DNA from: an uncultured Paracoccaceae bacterium
GTDB lineage: Bacteria > Pseudomonadota > Alphaproteobacteria > Rhodobacterales > Rhodobacteraceae
NCBI GenBank assembly: GCA_937924905.1
Contig: CALDUK010000043.1
Span: 58,925-122,924, forward strand
Direction of reading: 5' to 3'
Length of the DNA stretch: 64,000 nt
This document shows, piece by piece, positions 11,729-21,130 of the stretch. The notes beneath the pieces are model-generated. The model was not told where the DNA came from and searched no databases. It worked only from the letters and a program-made list of their open reading frames with translations. Numbering within the stretch: position 1 is the stretch's first letter; every line of letters starts with the position of its first letter. A program made the position numbers and the translations under genes.

Positions 11729-12463
11729 TCAGTCGCCGCGTTCTTTCCAACGGACCATCTGTCGCATGATCCCGTGCAACATTTGCACATCAGCCCGCGT
11801 CAACGGCATGCGCGACCAGAAATTGCGCAGCACGGTTTTCATTCCTTCGGCTTTTTCCGGGGGGAAGAAAAATCTGGCCGTCTCCAACCGATCTTCGTAA
11901 TGCTCGGCCAGTTTCGTGATCTCGACATGCTCGGCCATCTCTGTGCCCGCCAGCGCAATCGCCCGGTCTTCTGTCTCGACCGTTGCGCGACGCCATTCAT
12001 AGGCGGTCAGCAAGACGCATTGCGCAAGATTAAGCGATGGAAAGTCCGGGTTGACGGGCACCGAAATAATCGCGTTTGCGCGGGCAATGTCGTCGTTTTC
12101 CAAGCCTGCGCGTTCCGGCCCAAAAAGGACAGCAACCCGTTGGCCTGCGTCTATGCGCGCCTTGGCATCCGCCATTGCGGCGGCCGGGGTGAACAGTTCC
12201 TTCGTCAAGTCCCGTGACCGCGCAGTTGTCGCATAAACATAAGTCGCGTCCCCGACCGCGGCGTTCGTCGTGGTTTCCAGCTTCGCTGCGTCCAGCAACC
12301 GTCCGGCCCCGCTGGCCATTGCGACGGCCTTCGGGTTCGGCCAGCCATCCCGCGGGGCGACAATGGCCATACGGTCCAGACCAAAATTCCACATGGCGCG
12401 CGCGGCCGCGCCGATGTTTTCGCCCATTTGCGGGCGGACAAGCACGAAACTGGGCTGCGACAT
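11729..12463 (-). CDS. trmJ: tRNA (cytidine/uridine-2'-O-)-methyltransferase TrmJ
   Basis: A 244-residue SPOUT methyltransferase. The three SpoU motifs are visible: RPQMGENIGAAARAM near the start, VLFGPERAGLENDDIARAN, and FPSLNLAQCVLLTAYEW, which form the knotted S-adenosylmethionine site. TrmJ methylates ribose at position 32 of tRNA anticodon loops. The C-terminal extension that ends in ERGD fits TrmJ rather than the shorter TrmL. Its ATG overlaps the stop of the upstream lipoprotein gene. Confidence 0.92.
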   Translation of the reverse strand: MSQPSFVLVRPQMGENIGAAARAMWNFGLDRMAIVAPRDGWPNPKAVAMASGAGRLLDAAKLETTTNAAVGDATYVYATTARSRDLTKELFTPAAAMADAKARIDAGQRVAVLFGPERAGLENDDIARANAIISVPVNPDFPSLNLAQCVLLTAYEWRRATVETEDRAIALAGTEMAEHVEITKLAEHYEDRLETARFFFPPEKAEGMKTVLRNFWSRMPLTRADVQMLHGIMRQMVRWKERGD

Positions 12464-12912
12464 CAGTTTTGATAAACTTCCAAAGTGACAAGATCGGTCA
12501 AAGGCGCCTCCAAAAGCCGCAATGCCGCCAGCGAAACACGCGTGGACGCGCCCGTGGTCGGGCGCAGTTCAATCTCGGCGCTTTTGCCATTGTCGACAAA
12601 GACAATGCGCCCCATGGCTGCGGTCTCGACCAAAGGCGTTTCGATCCAAAATCCGGGAACGGATGGGTCGCCCAGGGTCGCGACGGTTTCGCCCAGCAAA
12701 GTTCCGCCTGTCGATGTAGTGGCAGCCGCCTCGCGCTGGGCGTCGGTTGTTGTGTCGAACTGCTCGACCGTTTGCGCGCTTCGCGGGGGCGGCGGTGCGG
12801 CGCCGTCTGGCGCGTCACTTAACTGTGGCGCAGGTTGTTCGATCTGCTCGATCTGCTCAATCACCGCGCATCCGGTAAGACCAAAGAAAAGAAGGACAAA
12901 AACATATCGCAT
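12463..12912 (-). CDS. Putative lipoprotein coupled to trmJ
   Basis: A 149-residue protein beginning MRYVFVLLFFGLTGCAVIEQ, a short lipoprotein signal with the lipobox LTGC. Next comes a triple IEQ repeat, a Pro-rich linker, and a C-terminal region of about 90 residues that may form a beta fold (PGFWIETPLV, GRIVFVDNGKSAEIEL). I recognise no family. The frame is open further upstream, but this ATG is the first to give an export signal. The ATGA overlap with trmJ suggests translational coupling. Confidence 0.8.
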   Translation of the reverse strand: MRYVFVLLFFGLTGCAVIEQIEQIEQPAPQLSDAPDGAAPPPPRSAQTVEQFDTTTDAQREAAATTSTGGTLLGETVATLGDPSVPGFWIETPLVETAAMGRIVFVDNGKSAEIELRPTTGASTRVSLAALRLLEAPLTDLVTLEVYQN

Positions 12913-12999
12913 ATCACGGTATCTAACGCGGCGGCGCGCGGCCTTCAATGACAACACCCACTTGCGGCATCGTCCCGCGCATCTTAACGTCTGACCGTT

Positions 13000-14007
13000 A
13001 TGGCTCGAACACCGTTGATAGACCCCTTTGCCCGACCGATCAGCTACTTGCGGGTATCGGTAACTGACCGGTGCGATTTCCGCTGTGTCTACTGCATGTC
13101 TGAAAACATGACCTTTCTGCCAAAGAAAGAACTGCTGACGCTGGAAGAACTGGACCGCATGTGTTCGGCTTTCATCCGCATGGGGGTGCAAAAGTTACGG
13201 ATCACAGGGGGGGAGCCGTTGGTGCGCCGGGACATTATGACCTTCTTTCGGTCGATGACCCGTCATCTTGACAGCGGCGTTTTGAAAGAACTGACGGTTA
13301 CAACCAATGGTTCGCAACTGGAACGCTTTGCAACCGATCTTGCCGAGGCAGGCGTGCGCCGGATCAACGTGTCGCTTGATACGTTGAACGACGACAAATT
13401 TGCCCGTGTCACCCGGTGGGGTCGCCTGCCGCAAGTGCTGCGCGGGATCGACGCTGCTCAGAAAGCGGGCTTGCGCGTCAAGATCAATACAGTGGCGCTT
13501 AAGGGGTTCAACGAAGACGAATTGTTCGACCTGACCGCGTGGTGCGCTGCCCGTGATATGGATCTGACGTTCATCGAAGTTATGCCAATGGGCGATTTGG
13601 GCGGTGAAGATCGTATCGGCCAGTATTGGAGCCTTCGGGATCTGCGCCGCCAGCTTGAACAACAATTCAGTCTTAAAGACCTGTCGCATCGCACGGGCGG
13701 CCCGGCACGGTATGTGGAAGTGCAGGAAACCGGGCAACAGATCGGCTTTATCACACCGTTGACGCATAACTTTTGCGAAAGCTGCAACCGCGTGCGCCTG
13801 ACATGCACGGGTGAATTGTTCATGTGTCTCGGGCAGGAAGACAATGCAGACCTCAGAACGCCCTTGCGCGCCTCAGAAGCCGACGATCTTTTGGAAGACA
13901 CCATTCGGGCCGCAATTGCGCGCAAGCCCAAAGGCCATGATTTTGACTATTCGCGCCAAAAAGCAGATGGTCAGGTTTCGCGCCACATGAGCCACACGGG
14001 CGGTTAA
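13000..14007 (+). CDS. moaA: GTP 3',8-cyclase MoaA
   Basis: A 335-residue radical SAM enzyme that starts molybdenum cofactor synthesis from GTP. The N-terminal cluster ligands are C25, C29 and C32 ([10 protein letters not shown]) and the second cluster ligands are about C259, C262 and C276 ([13 protein letters not shown]). The C-terminal Gly-Gly (SHTGG) needed for activity is present. It is divergent from the lipoprotein-trmJ unit with an 87-base gap holding both promoters. No other moa genes are nearby. Confidence 0.97.
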   Translation: MARTPLIDPFARPISYLRVSVTDRCDFRCVYCMSENMTFLPKKELLTLEELDRMCSAFIRMGVQKLRITGGEPLVRRDIMTFFRSMTRHLDSGVLKELTVTTNGSQLERFATDLAEAGVRRINVSLDTLNDDKFARVTRWGRLPQVLRGIDAAQKAGLRVKINTVALKGFNEDELFDLTAWCAARDMDLTFIEVMPMGDLGGEDRIGQYWSLRDLRRQLEQQFSLKDLSHRTGGPARYVEVQETGQQIGFITPLTHNFCESCNRVRLTCTGELFMCLGQEDNADLRTPLRASEADDLLEDTIRAAIARKPKGHDFDYSRQKADGQVSRHMSHTGG

Positions 14008-14020
14008 GCTGGCCCGTTTT
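13996..14020 (+). terminator. Possible terminator overlapping the end of moaA
   Basis: A six-base-pair stem, ACGGGC with GCCCGT, has a 10-base loop containing the moaA stop codon, followed by TTTG. The stem is short, so this is a weak candidate. Confidence 0.35.
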
Positions 14021-14088
14021 GCCATAGAATCGGCATAGTCTGTTGATCTTGTCCTATGCGCGGGGCGCAATCGGGATAGAACCGCGTT

Positions 14089-14343
14089 ATGCGCAAAACA
14101 CTTCTTTTTCTGTCGCTTTTAGTGGCATCGGCCTGTTCACAGGCGACAAACGCCGTGAATTCAGACGCCAGTGTTTCGAATGTTCAGCTGGAAACCGCGA
14201 AATATTTCGCAACTTCGGCTGGAAATGTCCGGGTGGGCAATTTCAAACAGTCGGTTTTGGGCACAGAATACAACGCTCGGGTGTCGGGCCGGTTGTACGA
14301 CTGCCACTACGTGCGCGGCACGGTCAGCTGTATATCTGCCTGA
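14089..14343 (+). CDS. Small putative lipoprotein
   Basis: An 84-residue protein starting MRKTLLFLSLLVASACSQA, a lipoprotein signal with Cys at about residue 16. The mature part of about 68 residues ends YDCHYVRGTVSCISA, with two Cys spaced to form a disulfide. It lies between moaA and the convergent glmS gene. I recognise no family; the signal and G/C third positions support a real gene. Confidence 0.75.
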   Translation: MRKTLLFLSLLVASACSQATNAVNSDASVSNVQLETAKYFATSAGNVRVGNFKQSVLGTEYNARVSGRLYDCHYVRGTVSCISA

Positions 14344-14399
14344 TCGCGAACGCCTTGCTGCCAATCGCCCCGTGGTCTGCGGGATTGGTCGCGCATCGC

Positions 14400-16214
14400 C
14401 TATTCGACTGTGACAGATTTCGCCAGATTGCGCGGCTGATCCACATCTGTGCCCTTCGCGACAGCCGTGTAATAGGCCAAAAGCTGCGCCGGGATCGCAT
14501 AAACCAGCGGAGCCAGCAGGTCGGGGACGTCTGGCATTTCGATGGTTTTCCACACGTCGTCGCCCGCTTCCTTCGCACCGCTTCGGTCTGTCACAAGGAC
14601 GATTTTGCCGCCACGCGCCATGACTTCTTGCATGTTCGACACGGTCTTTTCAAAAAGACTGTCCTGTGGGGCCATGACAATCACCGGCACATTCCGGTCG
14701 ATCAGGGCAATCGGGCCATGCTTAAGCTCGCCGCTGGCATAGCCCTCTGCGTGGATATAGCTGATTTCTTTCAGTTTCAGCGCGCCTTCCATCGCCAAGG
14801 GGTACATGGCGCCGCGGCCCAGAAACAAAATATCCTGCGCCTCGGCCAGTTTTTCGCCAGCCGCCTCAATTTGACCCGACGCGGACAGCGCCTGAGACAC
14901 AAGCCCGGGGATCGATCGCATTGACGCGACAAGCTCGGCCTGCCGGGCGTCGTCGATATAGCTGCGGTCTTTTGCGGCTTTCAGGGCCAGCGCCATCAGG
15001 ACAAGCAACTGACAGGTAAATGCCTTGGTCGAAGCAACGCCGATTTCGGCTCCGGCAAGGATCGGCAGAGCAATATCGCTTTCCCGCGCAATCGAGCTTT
15101 CAGGCACATTCACCACGGACAAAATCCGAGATTGCGTGGCGACATGCCGCAAAGCCGCCAAGGTGTCAGCGGTTTCGCCGGATTGACTTACGAAAATCGC
15201 CAGTGTGTTTGGGCCAATCGGCGGCTTTCGATAGCGAAATTCCGACGCAATGTCGGTTTCAACCGGGATACCCGCCAATTGTTCGAACCAGTATTCCGCT
15301 GTCTGGCACGCATAATACGCGGTGCCGCAGGCCACCATCAAAATGCGGTCGATCTTGGAAAAATCAGGCACGTCCTTGGGGAAAACAAGCGCGTCATCGC
15401 CCAGATAGTGCTGCAAGGCATCGGCCAGAACCAAAGGTTGTTCGGCGATTTCCTTGGCCATGAAATGCTTGTGACCACCCTTTTCAATTCGGCTTGTATC
15501 AATGCTGATCTTGCGGATTTCGCGGTTGGCCGGTCTGCCATGGCTGTCCCAAAACTCGGCACCGGCGCGGGTCAGCAATGCCTGATCGCCTTCTTCCAAA
15601 TAAGTGATCCGGTCGGTCAAGGGCGCAAGCGCTATGGCGTCCGAGCCAAGATACATCTCGCCATCACCCCAGCCGATGGCAAGCGGTGAGCCTTTGCGGG
15701 CGGCGATGATCAGGTCGCTTTCCCCGTCGAACAAAAATGCCAAGGCAAACGCGCCTTCCAGTCGGGCAATCGTCTGCTCTGCCGCGTCGCGCGGTGCCAG
15801 ACCTTGTTCCAGAAAGCTCTGGCACAAAAGCGAGATGGTCTCGGTATCTGTATCGGTTTCGGTCTTGTACCCTTTGTCGGCCAGATCTTTGCGCAGCGCT
15901 TTGAAATTTTCGATGATCCCGTTGTGCACAACGGCAACGGGCCCCGACCGATGGGGATGCGCATTATCAACCGATGGCGCCCCATGGGTGGCCCATCGTG
16001 TATGGCCAATACCAGATTTCCCGGGCAGGGGATCGTGCACCAAAAGATCCGCCAGGTTGGCCAGCTTGCTGACAGCGCGCCTGCGATCCAGAACGCCGTC
16101 ATTGACAGTCGCGATGCCGGCGCTGTCATAGCCGCGATATTCTAGTCGCTTCAACGCCTCGACCAGAACGGGCGCTGCTTCGTGATGTCCAAGAATTCCG
16201 ACGATCCCGCACAT
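14400..16214 (-). CDS. glmS: Glutamine--fructose-6-phosphate aminotransferase
   Basis: A 604-residue enzyme making glucosamine 6-phosphate, the entry to UDP-GlcNAc, peptidoglycan and lipopolysaccharide. The N-terminal nucleophile Cys is at residue 2 after Met (MCGIVGILG), with RLEYRGYDSAGIA following; two SIS domains fill the C-terminal half, ending in the conserved AKSVTVE. The start is fixed by the need for Cys2 and by AGAGGA nine bases upstream. It follows glmU by four bases, so one promoter near 17566-17691 serves both. Confidence 0.98.
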   Translation of the reverse strand: MCGIVGILGHHEAAPVLVEALKRLEYRGYDSAGIATVNDGVLDRRRAVSKLANLADLLVHDPLPGKSGIGHTRWATHGAPSVDNAHPHRSGPVAVVHNGIIENFKALRKDLADKGYKTETDTDTETISLLCQSFLEQGLAPRDAAEQTIARLEGAFALAFLFDGESDLIIAARKGSPLAIGWGDGEMYLGSDAIALAPLTDRITYLEEGDQALLTRAGAEFWDSHGRPANREIRKISIDTSRIEKGGHKHFMAKEIAEQPLVLADALQHYLGDDALVFPKDVPDFSKIDRILMVACGTAYYACQTAEYWFEQLAGIPVETDIASEFRYRKPPIGPNTLAIFVSQSGETADTLAALRHVATQSRILSVVNVPESSIARESDIALPILAGAEIGVASTKAFTCQLLVLMALALKAAKDRSYIDDARQAELVASMRSIPGLVSQALSASGQIEAAGEKLAEAQDILFLGRGAMYPLAMEGALKLKEISYIHAEGYASGELKHGPIALIDRNVPVIVMAPQDSLFEKTVSNMQEVMARGGKIVLVTDRSGAKEAGDDVWKTIEMPDVPDLLAPLVYAIPAQLLAYYTAVAKGTDVDQPRNLAKSVTVE

Positions 16215-16218
16215 GTTG

Positions 16219-17565
16219 CTATCCTCTTTCGGCCGCTTTCCGAGCCCGCAGTTTCTGGAAGAGTTTCCGGGCAAAGCCGGGTTTGTTGTCCTGGCGTGAC
16301 CGTGCAACGGCCAGATCACCGTCCGGCACATCGCGTGAAATGACCGAACCTGTCGCGGTCATCGCTTCGTCGCCGATCTTTACCGGTGCGACCATCATCG
16401 TGTTCGAGCCGATGAAAACACCGCTGCCGATTTCCGTCTTGTGTTTAAACACGCCATCATAATTGCACGTGACGCTGCCCGCCCCGATGTTCGAGCCGCG
16501 TCCGACATGAGCGTCACCGATATAGCTTAGATGATTAACCTTCGTGCGTTCGCCGATCTGCGCATTTTTGACTTCGACAAAGTTGCCAATCCGCGTTTCG
16601 GCGTCCAGTTCCGTTCCAGGGCGCAGGCGTGCGTAAGGCCCAACCGACGCACCCGGCCCAACATGCGCACCTTCCAAATGAGAAAACGCACGGATCCTTG
16701 CGGTAGATGCGACTTTGACGCCGGGGCCGAAAACCACGAAAGGCTCAATCACCGCGTCTTGCTCAAGCACTGTGTCGAAAGACAGATGCACGCTTTCGGG
16801 CGAAACAAGCGTGACCCCTTTGTCCAGATTGGCGCGGCGCGCGTGCTCTTGAAACACATGTTCGGCCCTGGCCAGATCAGCGCGGGTGTTGACGCCCAGT
16901 GTTTCCGACTGATCGCATCGCGCGACACGCGCCACCAGTCCTTGTTTTGCACCAATTTCCGGCAAATCCGTCAAATAAAACTCGCCCGCTGCATTTGTAT
17001 TGCCAACTTCGGACACCAGACGCATCAGCACCTTTGTGTCGGCCAAAACGACCCCAGAATTGCATAACGTGATCGCCTTCTCGGCGTCACTTGCGTCGTT
17101 GAATTCAACGATACGTTCAAGCATGTCTCCATCCGTGACCATCCGGCCATAGCGGCCCGGGTCTTCGGTTTCGAACCCCAGAAAGACCATATCGGTTCCA
17201 GCCGACCGCAGGGCCTGCATCTGTTCGATTGTTTCGGGCCGGATAAACGGCGTGTCGCCGTAAAGGATCAGCGTGTCCCCACCAGCGTCCTTTAACGTCT
17301 CGGCGGCCATAGATACCGCATGGGCTGTGCCCAGCTGTGTCGCTTGTTCGGCCACATGAATTTCAGGGTCGACGTCCTGTGCAGCGGCCGCAACGTCTGT
17401 ACCACCATGACCGACAACGATCACGCGTTTTCCGTCAAGCCGTGCAGCCGAGATCAGCGCATGCTGAAACAACGGCGCGCCGCCCAACAGGTGCAACACT
17501 TTTGGTGTGTTTGACCGCATACGCGAGCCTTCGCCGGCCGCCAATACGACAAGATGTGTGGGCAT
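16219..17565 (-). CDS. glmU: Bifunctional UDP-GlcNAc pyrophosphorylase / GlcN-1-P acetyltransferase
   Basis: A 448-residue two-domain enzyme. The N-terminal uridylyltransferase has LAAGEGSRMRSNTPKVLH; the C-terminal left-handed beta helix has hexapeptide repeats and the acetyltransferase residues in NFVEVKNAQIG and TCNYDGVFKHKTEIG. It makes UDP-GlcNAc. The product of glmS feeds it through GlmM, which is not in this window. It is divergent from the HAD phosphatase gene, with 126 bases between. Confidence 0.97.
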   Translation of the reverse strand: MPTHLVVLAAGEGSRMRSNTPKVLHLLGGAPLFQHALISAARLDGKRVIVVGHGGTDVAAAAQDVDPEIHVAEQATQLGTAHAVSMAAETLKDAGGDTLILYGDTPFIRPETIEQMQALRSAGTDMVFLGFETEDPGRYGRMVTDGDMLERIVEFNDASDAEKAITLCNSGVVLADTKVLMRLVSEVGNTNAAGEFYLTDLPEIGAKQGLVARVARCDQSETLGVNTRADLARAEHVFQEHARRANLDKGVTLVSPESVHLSFDTVLEQDAVIEPFVVFGPGVKVASTARIRAFSHLEGAHVGPGASVGPYARLRPGTELDAETRIGNFVEVKNAQIGERTKVNHLSYIGDAHVGRGSNIGAGSVTCNYDGVFKHKTEIGSGVFIGSNTMMVAPVKIGDEAMTATGSVISRDVPDGDLAVARSRQDNKPGFARKLFQKLRARKAAERG

Positions 17566-17691
17566 CTGCTCGACACCTATCCTTTTTGCTTGCCACCTTT
17601 TATCGAAAGCGCCACATCACGGAAAGTCGGGGCCGTATCAACTTGTGTTGCCAGACATTACAAGGTGAGCGGAAAGTGGCGGAATTTTTAC

Positions 17692-18351
17692 ATGAAAACA
17701 GTGATTTTCGATTTGGATGGGACGCTTGCGGATACAAGCGGTGATCTGATTGCAGCCGCAAACGCGTGCTTTGTCGATCTGGGGCATGATCCGCTTTTGG
17801 ATGAAGACGCCGACCGTTTGACCGCGTTTCACGGCGGGCGCGCCATGTTGCGGCTGGGATTTTCACGCCTGGGCGCAGTGACCGAGGCCGACATTGACCG
17901 CGAATACCCCCGGCTTTTGGCGTTCTATGAAGAAAACATCGACACAAAGACAGTGCTTTACCCGGGCGCTATGGCGGCGGTCGGCGCGTTGTCCGCCAAT
18001 GGGTTCAAAGTGGGCATTTGCACCAATAAGCCCGAAGGTTTGGCCGAGCTGCTGTTGCAACGCCTTGGCATCCGCGCGGCCTTTCAATCGCTGATCGGGG
18101 CAGACACGCTGCCTGTCCGCAAGCCGGACCCTTTGCCTTTCAGAACAGCAGTCGAACGCGCGGGCGGCGATCCGAATGCGGCGCTTCTGGTTGGGGATAC
18201 GATCACTGACTTGAAAACGGCCCGCGCAGCCGATGCGCCCGTTATCCTTGTGGGTTTTGGTCCTGAAGGCGGCGGCGTGGCGCGTTTGAAACCCGATGCG
18301 ATCTTGCCGTCCTATGATCAGCTTGGCAGTGTCGTGTCCAATCTGTTGTGA
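17692..18351 (+). CDS. gph: HAD hydrolase, phosphoglycolate phosphatase-like
   Basis: A 219-residue HAD phosphatase. Motif I is FDLDGTLADTS (residues 5-15), with a four-helix cap; motif II is in GICTNKPEG and motif III/IV in KPDPLPF and LLVGDTITDLKTA. Gph removes phosphoglycolate formed by oxygenation or DNA repair, but substrate cannot be told from sequence. I start at ATG 17692 because the HAD motif must lie near the N-terminus. A second such protein is encoded at 46339-46980. Confidence 0.88.
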   Translation: MKTVIFDLDGTLADTSGDLIAAANACFVDLGHDPLLDEDADRLTAFHGGRAMLRLGFSRLGAVTEADIDREYPRLLAFYEENIDTKTVLYPGAMAAVGALSANGFKVGICTNKPEGLAELLLQRLGIRAAFQSLIGADTLPVRKPDPLPFRTAVERAGGDPNAALLVGDTITDLKTARAADAPVILVGFGPEGGGVARLKPDAILPSYDQLGSVVSNLL

Positions 18352-18363
18352 TTGGAACTTGTG

Positions 18364-19563
18364 ATGAAAGACGATGCGGCGACAAAGAAATTCACGGGAA
18401 GTTTCACCCAGCAGGAACCTATCCCCGAAGAAGCGATCCACGCCGCAACCGAGGTTTTGCGGCACGGGCGTCTGCATCGCTATAATCTGAACCCCGGCGA
18501 AGATGGCGAAACCGCGCAGCTTGAACGCGAGTTTTCTGATTATCTTGGGGCGCAATATGTGCTGGCAGTCACCTCGGGCGGTTATGCGCTGGCCACGGCC
18601 CTTCGTGCCTTGGGCGTCCATCCGGGCGACAAGATTCTGACGAACGCTTTTACTCTGGCACCTGTTCCGGGCGCTATCGCGGCGGTGGGCGCACAGCCGG
18701 TTTTTGTGGAAACGACCGAAGCACTTACGATTGACCTAAACGACCTGGCTGCCAAAGCAGCAGAGACAGGCGCGACGGTCTTAATGCTTAGCCATATGCG
18801 CGGGCATCAGCCTGACATGGACCGGTTGATGCAAATTGCCGGGGATGCAGGGCTGAAAGTGGTTGAAGATTGCGCGCACACAATGGGGGGCATGGCGTCG
18901 GGTGAACGTTCCGGGCGTCACGGTACGGTCGCCTGTTATTCGACGCAAACCTACAAGCACATGAATTCGGGCGAAGGCGGTTTTCTTGCGACGGATGACG
19001 CCGATATCGCCGCAAAGGCTACGCTTTTGTCAGGCAGTTACATGCTTTACGACCGCCATGGCGCGGGTCCTGATGCGCAGGCATTCGAACCTTACCGCGA
19101 CACCACGCCGAATGTATCGGGGCGTATGGACAATCTGCGCGCGGCTATTCTTCGTCCGCAACTGGCCTCGTTGCCCGACCGGGTGGCGCGGTGGGCGGTT
19201 CTTCACGACGCAATGGAAGCGGCTCTGCGCGATGTGCCTGCCATTCGTTTGATCGAACGTGATCCTGCGCTGGTGCGTGTCGGGTCATCTTTTCAGTTTC
19301 TTTTGCCCCGAAAGTCGGGGGACTGGATGACGAATTTTGTGGCGCGTTGCGCATCGCGCGGTGTTGAATTGAAATGGTTCGGCGCAGCGCGCGCCAAAGG
19401 GTTCACGTCGTCCTACAAGAACTGGGCCTATGCTGGCGCACACAATATGCCGGGGACAGATCGCGTTTTGGCCGGGCTTTTGGACATGCGTTTACCGCTG
19501 ACGTTTTCGGTCGATGAATGCAAATTGATCGCTGACATCATCGTGTCCGAAGCCAAAGCCTGA
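18364..19563 (+). CDS. DegT/DnrJ/EryC1/StrS family aminotransferase
   Basis: A 399-residue fold-type I PLP enzyme. The PLP region VEDCAHTMGG and the internal lysine in STQTYKHMNSGEGG (about K198) are intact. Most relatives transaminate keto-sugar nucleotides, but no sugar gene lies nearby. GGAA six bases before ATG 18364 supports that start; TTG 18352 and GTG 18361 are alternatives. It follows the HAD gene closely, so they are probably co-transcribed. The substrate is unknown. Confidence 0.85.
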   Translation: MKDDAATKKFTGSFTQQEPIPEEAIHAATEVLRHGRLHRYNLNPGEDGETAQLEREFSDYLGAQYVLAVTSGGYALATALRALGVHPGDKILTNAFTLAPVPGAIAAVGAQPVFVETTEALTIDLNDLAAKAAETGATVLMLSHMRGHQPDMDRLMQIAGDAGLKVVEDCAHTMGGMASGERSGRHGTVACYSTQTYKHMNSGEGGFLATDDADIAAKATLLSGSYMLYDRHGAGPDAQAFEPYRDTTPNVSGRMDNLRAAILRPQLASLPDRVARWAVLHDAMEAALRDVPAIRLIERDPALVRVGSSFQFLLPRKSGDWMTNFVARCASRGVELKWFGAARAKGFTSSYKNWAYAGAHNMPGTDRVLAGLLDMRLPLTFSVDECKLIADIIVSEAKA

Positions 19564-19587
19564 TTGACCCGCCCTGCCGTTGCGTAC

Positions 19588-19613
19588 AGAATATGAACGA
19601 CTGTTCATATTCT
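19588..19613. promoter_or_regulatory. Palindromic operator before ivd
   Basis: A perfect inverted repeat with 11-base arms, AGAATATGAAC and GTTCATATTCT, around the spacer GACT. It ends 16 bases before the ivd start, covering the likely promoter. Its size and TGAAC/GTTCA core resemble operators of TetR-family repressors of acyl-CoA metabolism. No regulator gene is adjacent. Confidence 0.75.
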
Positions 19614-19629
19614 TCTTCCGGAGGCTCCC

Positions 19630-20793
19630 ATGTTCACGGCGTCCATGCGTTTCAATCTTGGCGAAGACATCGAAGCCCTGCGCGATATGGTTCACCGCTG
19701 GGCGCAGGACCGTGTCCGGCCCAAGGCGCAAGAGATTGACCAATCAAACAGTTTCCCATCTGATTTGTGGGCGGAAATGGGCGCCCTTGGTATCCTGGGC
19801 GTCACAGTTGACGAAGACTATGGCGGCGCAGCAATGGGGTATCTGGCCCATGCGGTCGCAGTCGAAGAAATCGCGCGCGCGTCGGCCAGCGTATCGTTGT
19901 CATACGGCGCACATTCGAACCTTTGTGTGAACCAGATCAGTCTGAACGGAACGCCTGCGCAAAAAGAGAAATACCTGCCAAAACTGGTCTCCGGCGAACA
20001 TGTCGGTGCTTTGGCGATGAGCGAAGCAGGCGCAGGTTCAGACGTTGTGGCGATGCAATTGCGCGCCGAAAAACGTAATGATCACTTTCGGCTGAACGGC
20101 ACAAAATACTGGATCACCAATGGCCCGGATGCCGAGACTTTGGTGGTCTATGCCAAAACCGATCCAGAAGCGGGGTCAAAAGGCATCACAGCCTTTCTGA
20201 TCGAAAAGGAAATGACCGGGTTTTCCACCTCGCCCCATTTCGACAAGCTTGGCATGCGCGGCTCAAACACCGCGGAACTGATTTTTGACGATGTCGAAGT
20301 CCCGTTTGAAAACATCCTTGGCGAAGAAGGCAAAGGCGTCGCCGTTTTGATGTCCGGCCTCGATTATGAACGTGTCGTGCTGGCCGCGATTGGCCCAGGC
20401 ATCATGGCCGCCTGTTTGGACGAAATCATGCCGTATATGGCCGAACGCAAGCAATTTGGAAAACCGATTGGGTCGTTTCAGCTTATGCAAGGCAAGATTG
20501 CCGATATGTACACGGCGATGAATTCGGCCCGGGCCTATGTGTACGAGGTTGCCAAAGCCTGCGACCGGGGCGATGTGACACGACAGGATGCGGCGGCCTG
20601 TTGTCTCTATGCGTCCGAAGCCGCGATGCAACAAGCACATCAGGCGGTCCAGGCCATGGGGGGCGCGGGGTTTATGAACGACCATCCTGTGTCCCGGCTT
20701 TTCCGGGACGCAAAATTGATGGAGATTGGCGCGGGCACATCCGAAATCAGGCGGATGTTGATCGGGCGCGAACTGGTCCAAAGCATGAACTAA
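19630..20793 (+). CDS. ivd: Isovaleryl-CoA dehydrogenase
   Basis: A 387-residue FAD acyl-CoA dehydrogenase of the leucine breakdown pathway. Signature stretches include [14 protein letters not shown] and [32 protein letters not shown]. The ERVVLAAI segment after GLDY carries the Glu at the position used as catalytic base in isovaleryl-CoA dehydrogenase, which supports this assignment over other family members. CCGGAGG lies just before the ATG. The usual partners (methylcrotonyl-CoA carboxylase, hydroxymethylglutaryl-CoA lyase) are not adjacent here. Confidence 0.9.
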   Translation: MFTASMRFNLGEDIEALRDMVHRWAQDRVRPKAQEIDQSNSFPSDLWAEMGALGILGVTVDEDYGGAAMGYLAHAVAVEEIARASASVSLSYGAHSNLCVNQISLNGTPAQKEKYLPKLVSGEHVGALAMSEAGAGSDVVAMQLRAEKRNDHFRLNGTKYWITNGPDAETLVVYAKTDPEAGSKGITAFLIEKEMTGFSTSPHFDKLGMRGSNTAELIFDDVEVPFENILGEEGKGVAVLMSGLDYERVVLAAIGPGIMAACLDEIMPYMAERKQFGKPIGSFQLMQGKIADMYTAMNSARAYVYEVAKACDRGDVTRQDAAACCLYASEAAMQQAHQAVQAMGGAGFMNDHPVSRLFRDAKLMEIGAGTSEIRRMLIGRELVQSMN

Positions 20794-20818
20794 CCCTGAC
20801 GCGAGCCCTATATTGTAG

Positions 20819-21130
20819 ATGAAATCGCAACAGTCTGTCCCGGCAAAACCCGTCTTGATTGTCACCGGCGGATTGTGTCTTGTGGCGGCACTGCTGGGGT
20901 TGCGGCTGGGGGCCGTAAACCTGTCCATGACTGAAAGTGATGTGATCGACAGCGCCGTCAATCGATGGCAAGCCGAAACCGGCGAGGTCGATACCACAAC
21001 ATGCATCGGGCGCGCCCTTGTAGAAGAAGAAATGTGGCTGGAAGTGCGCTGCGGCACGGGATCATCTGTTAGAACCTACCGGTTTGATGAACGCGGCAAA
21101 CTTCGAGAGGACAGGAACGCTGGGCTATGA
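20819..21130 (+). CDS. Membrane-anchored hypothetical protein
   Basis: A 103-residue protein with one N-terminal hydrophobic segment (about residues 12-32) and an exported domain of about 70 residues. Two Cys (TTTCIGRALV and LEVRCGTG) could pair in the periplasm. I recognise no family. It begins 25 bases after ivd and its stop overlaps the next start as ATGA, so it forms a pair with the gene at 21127. Confidence 0.75.
   Translation: MKSQQSVPAKPVLIVTGGLCLVAALLGLRLGAVNLSMTESDVIDSAVNRWQAETGEVDTTTCIGRALVEEEMWLEVRCGTGSSVRTYRFDERGKLREDRNAGL

Noticed and set aside
11306..12217. Plus-strand open frame of about 300 codons across ctaA and trmJ
   Set aside because: It lies opposite two conserved genes and across their gap; the product is a Cys/His/Arg-rich shadow.
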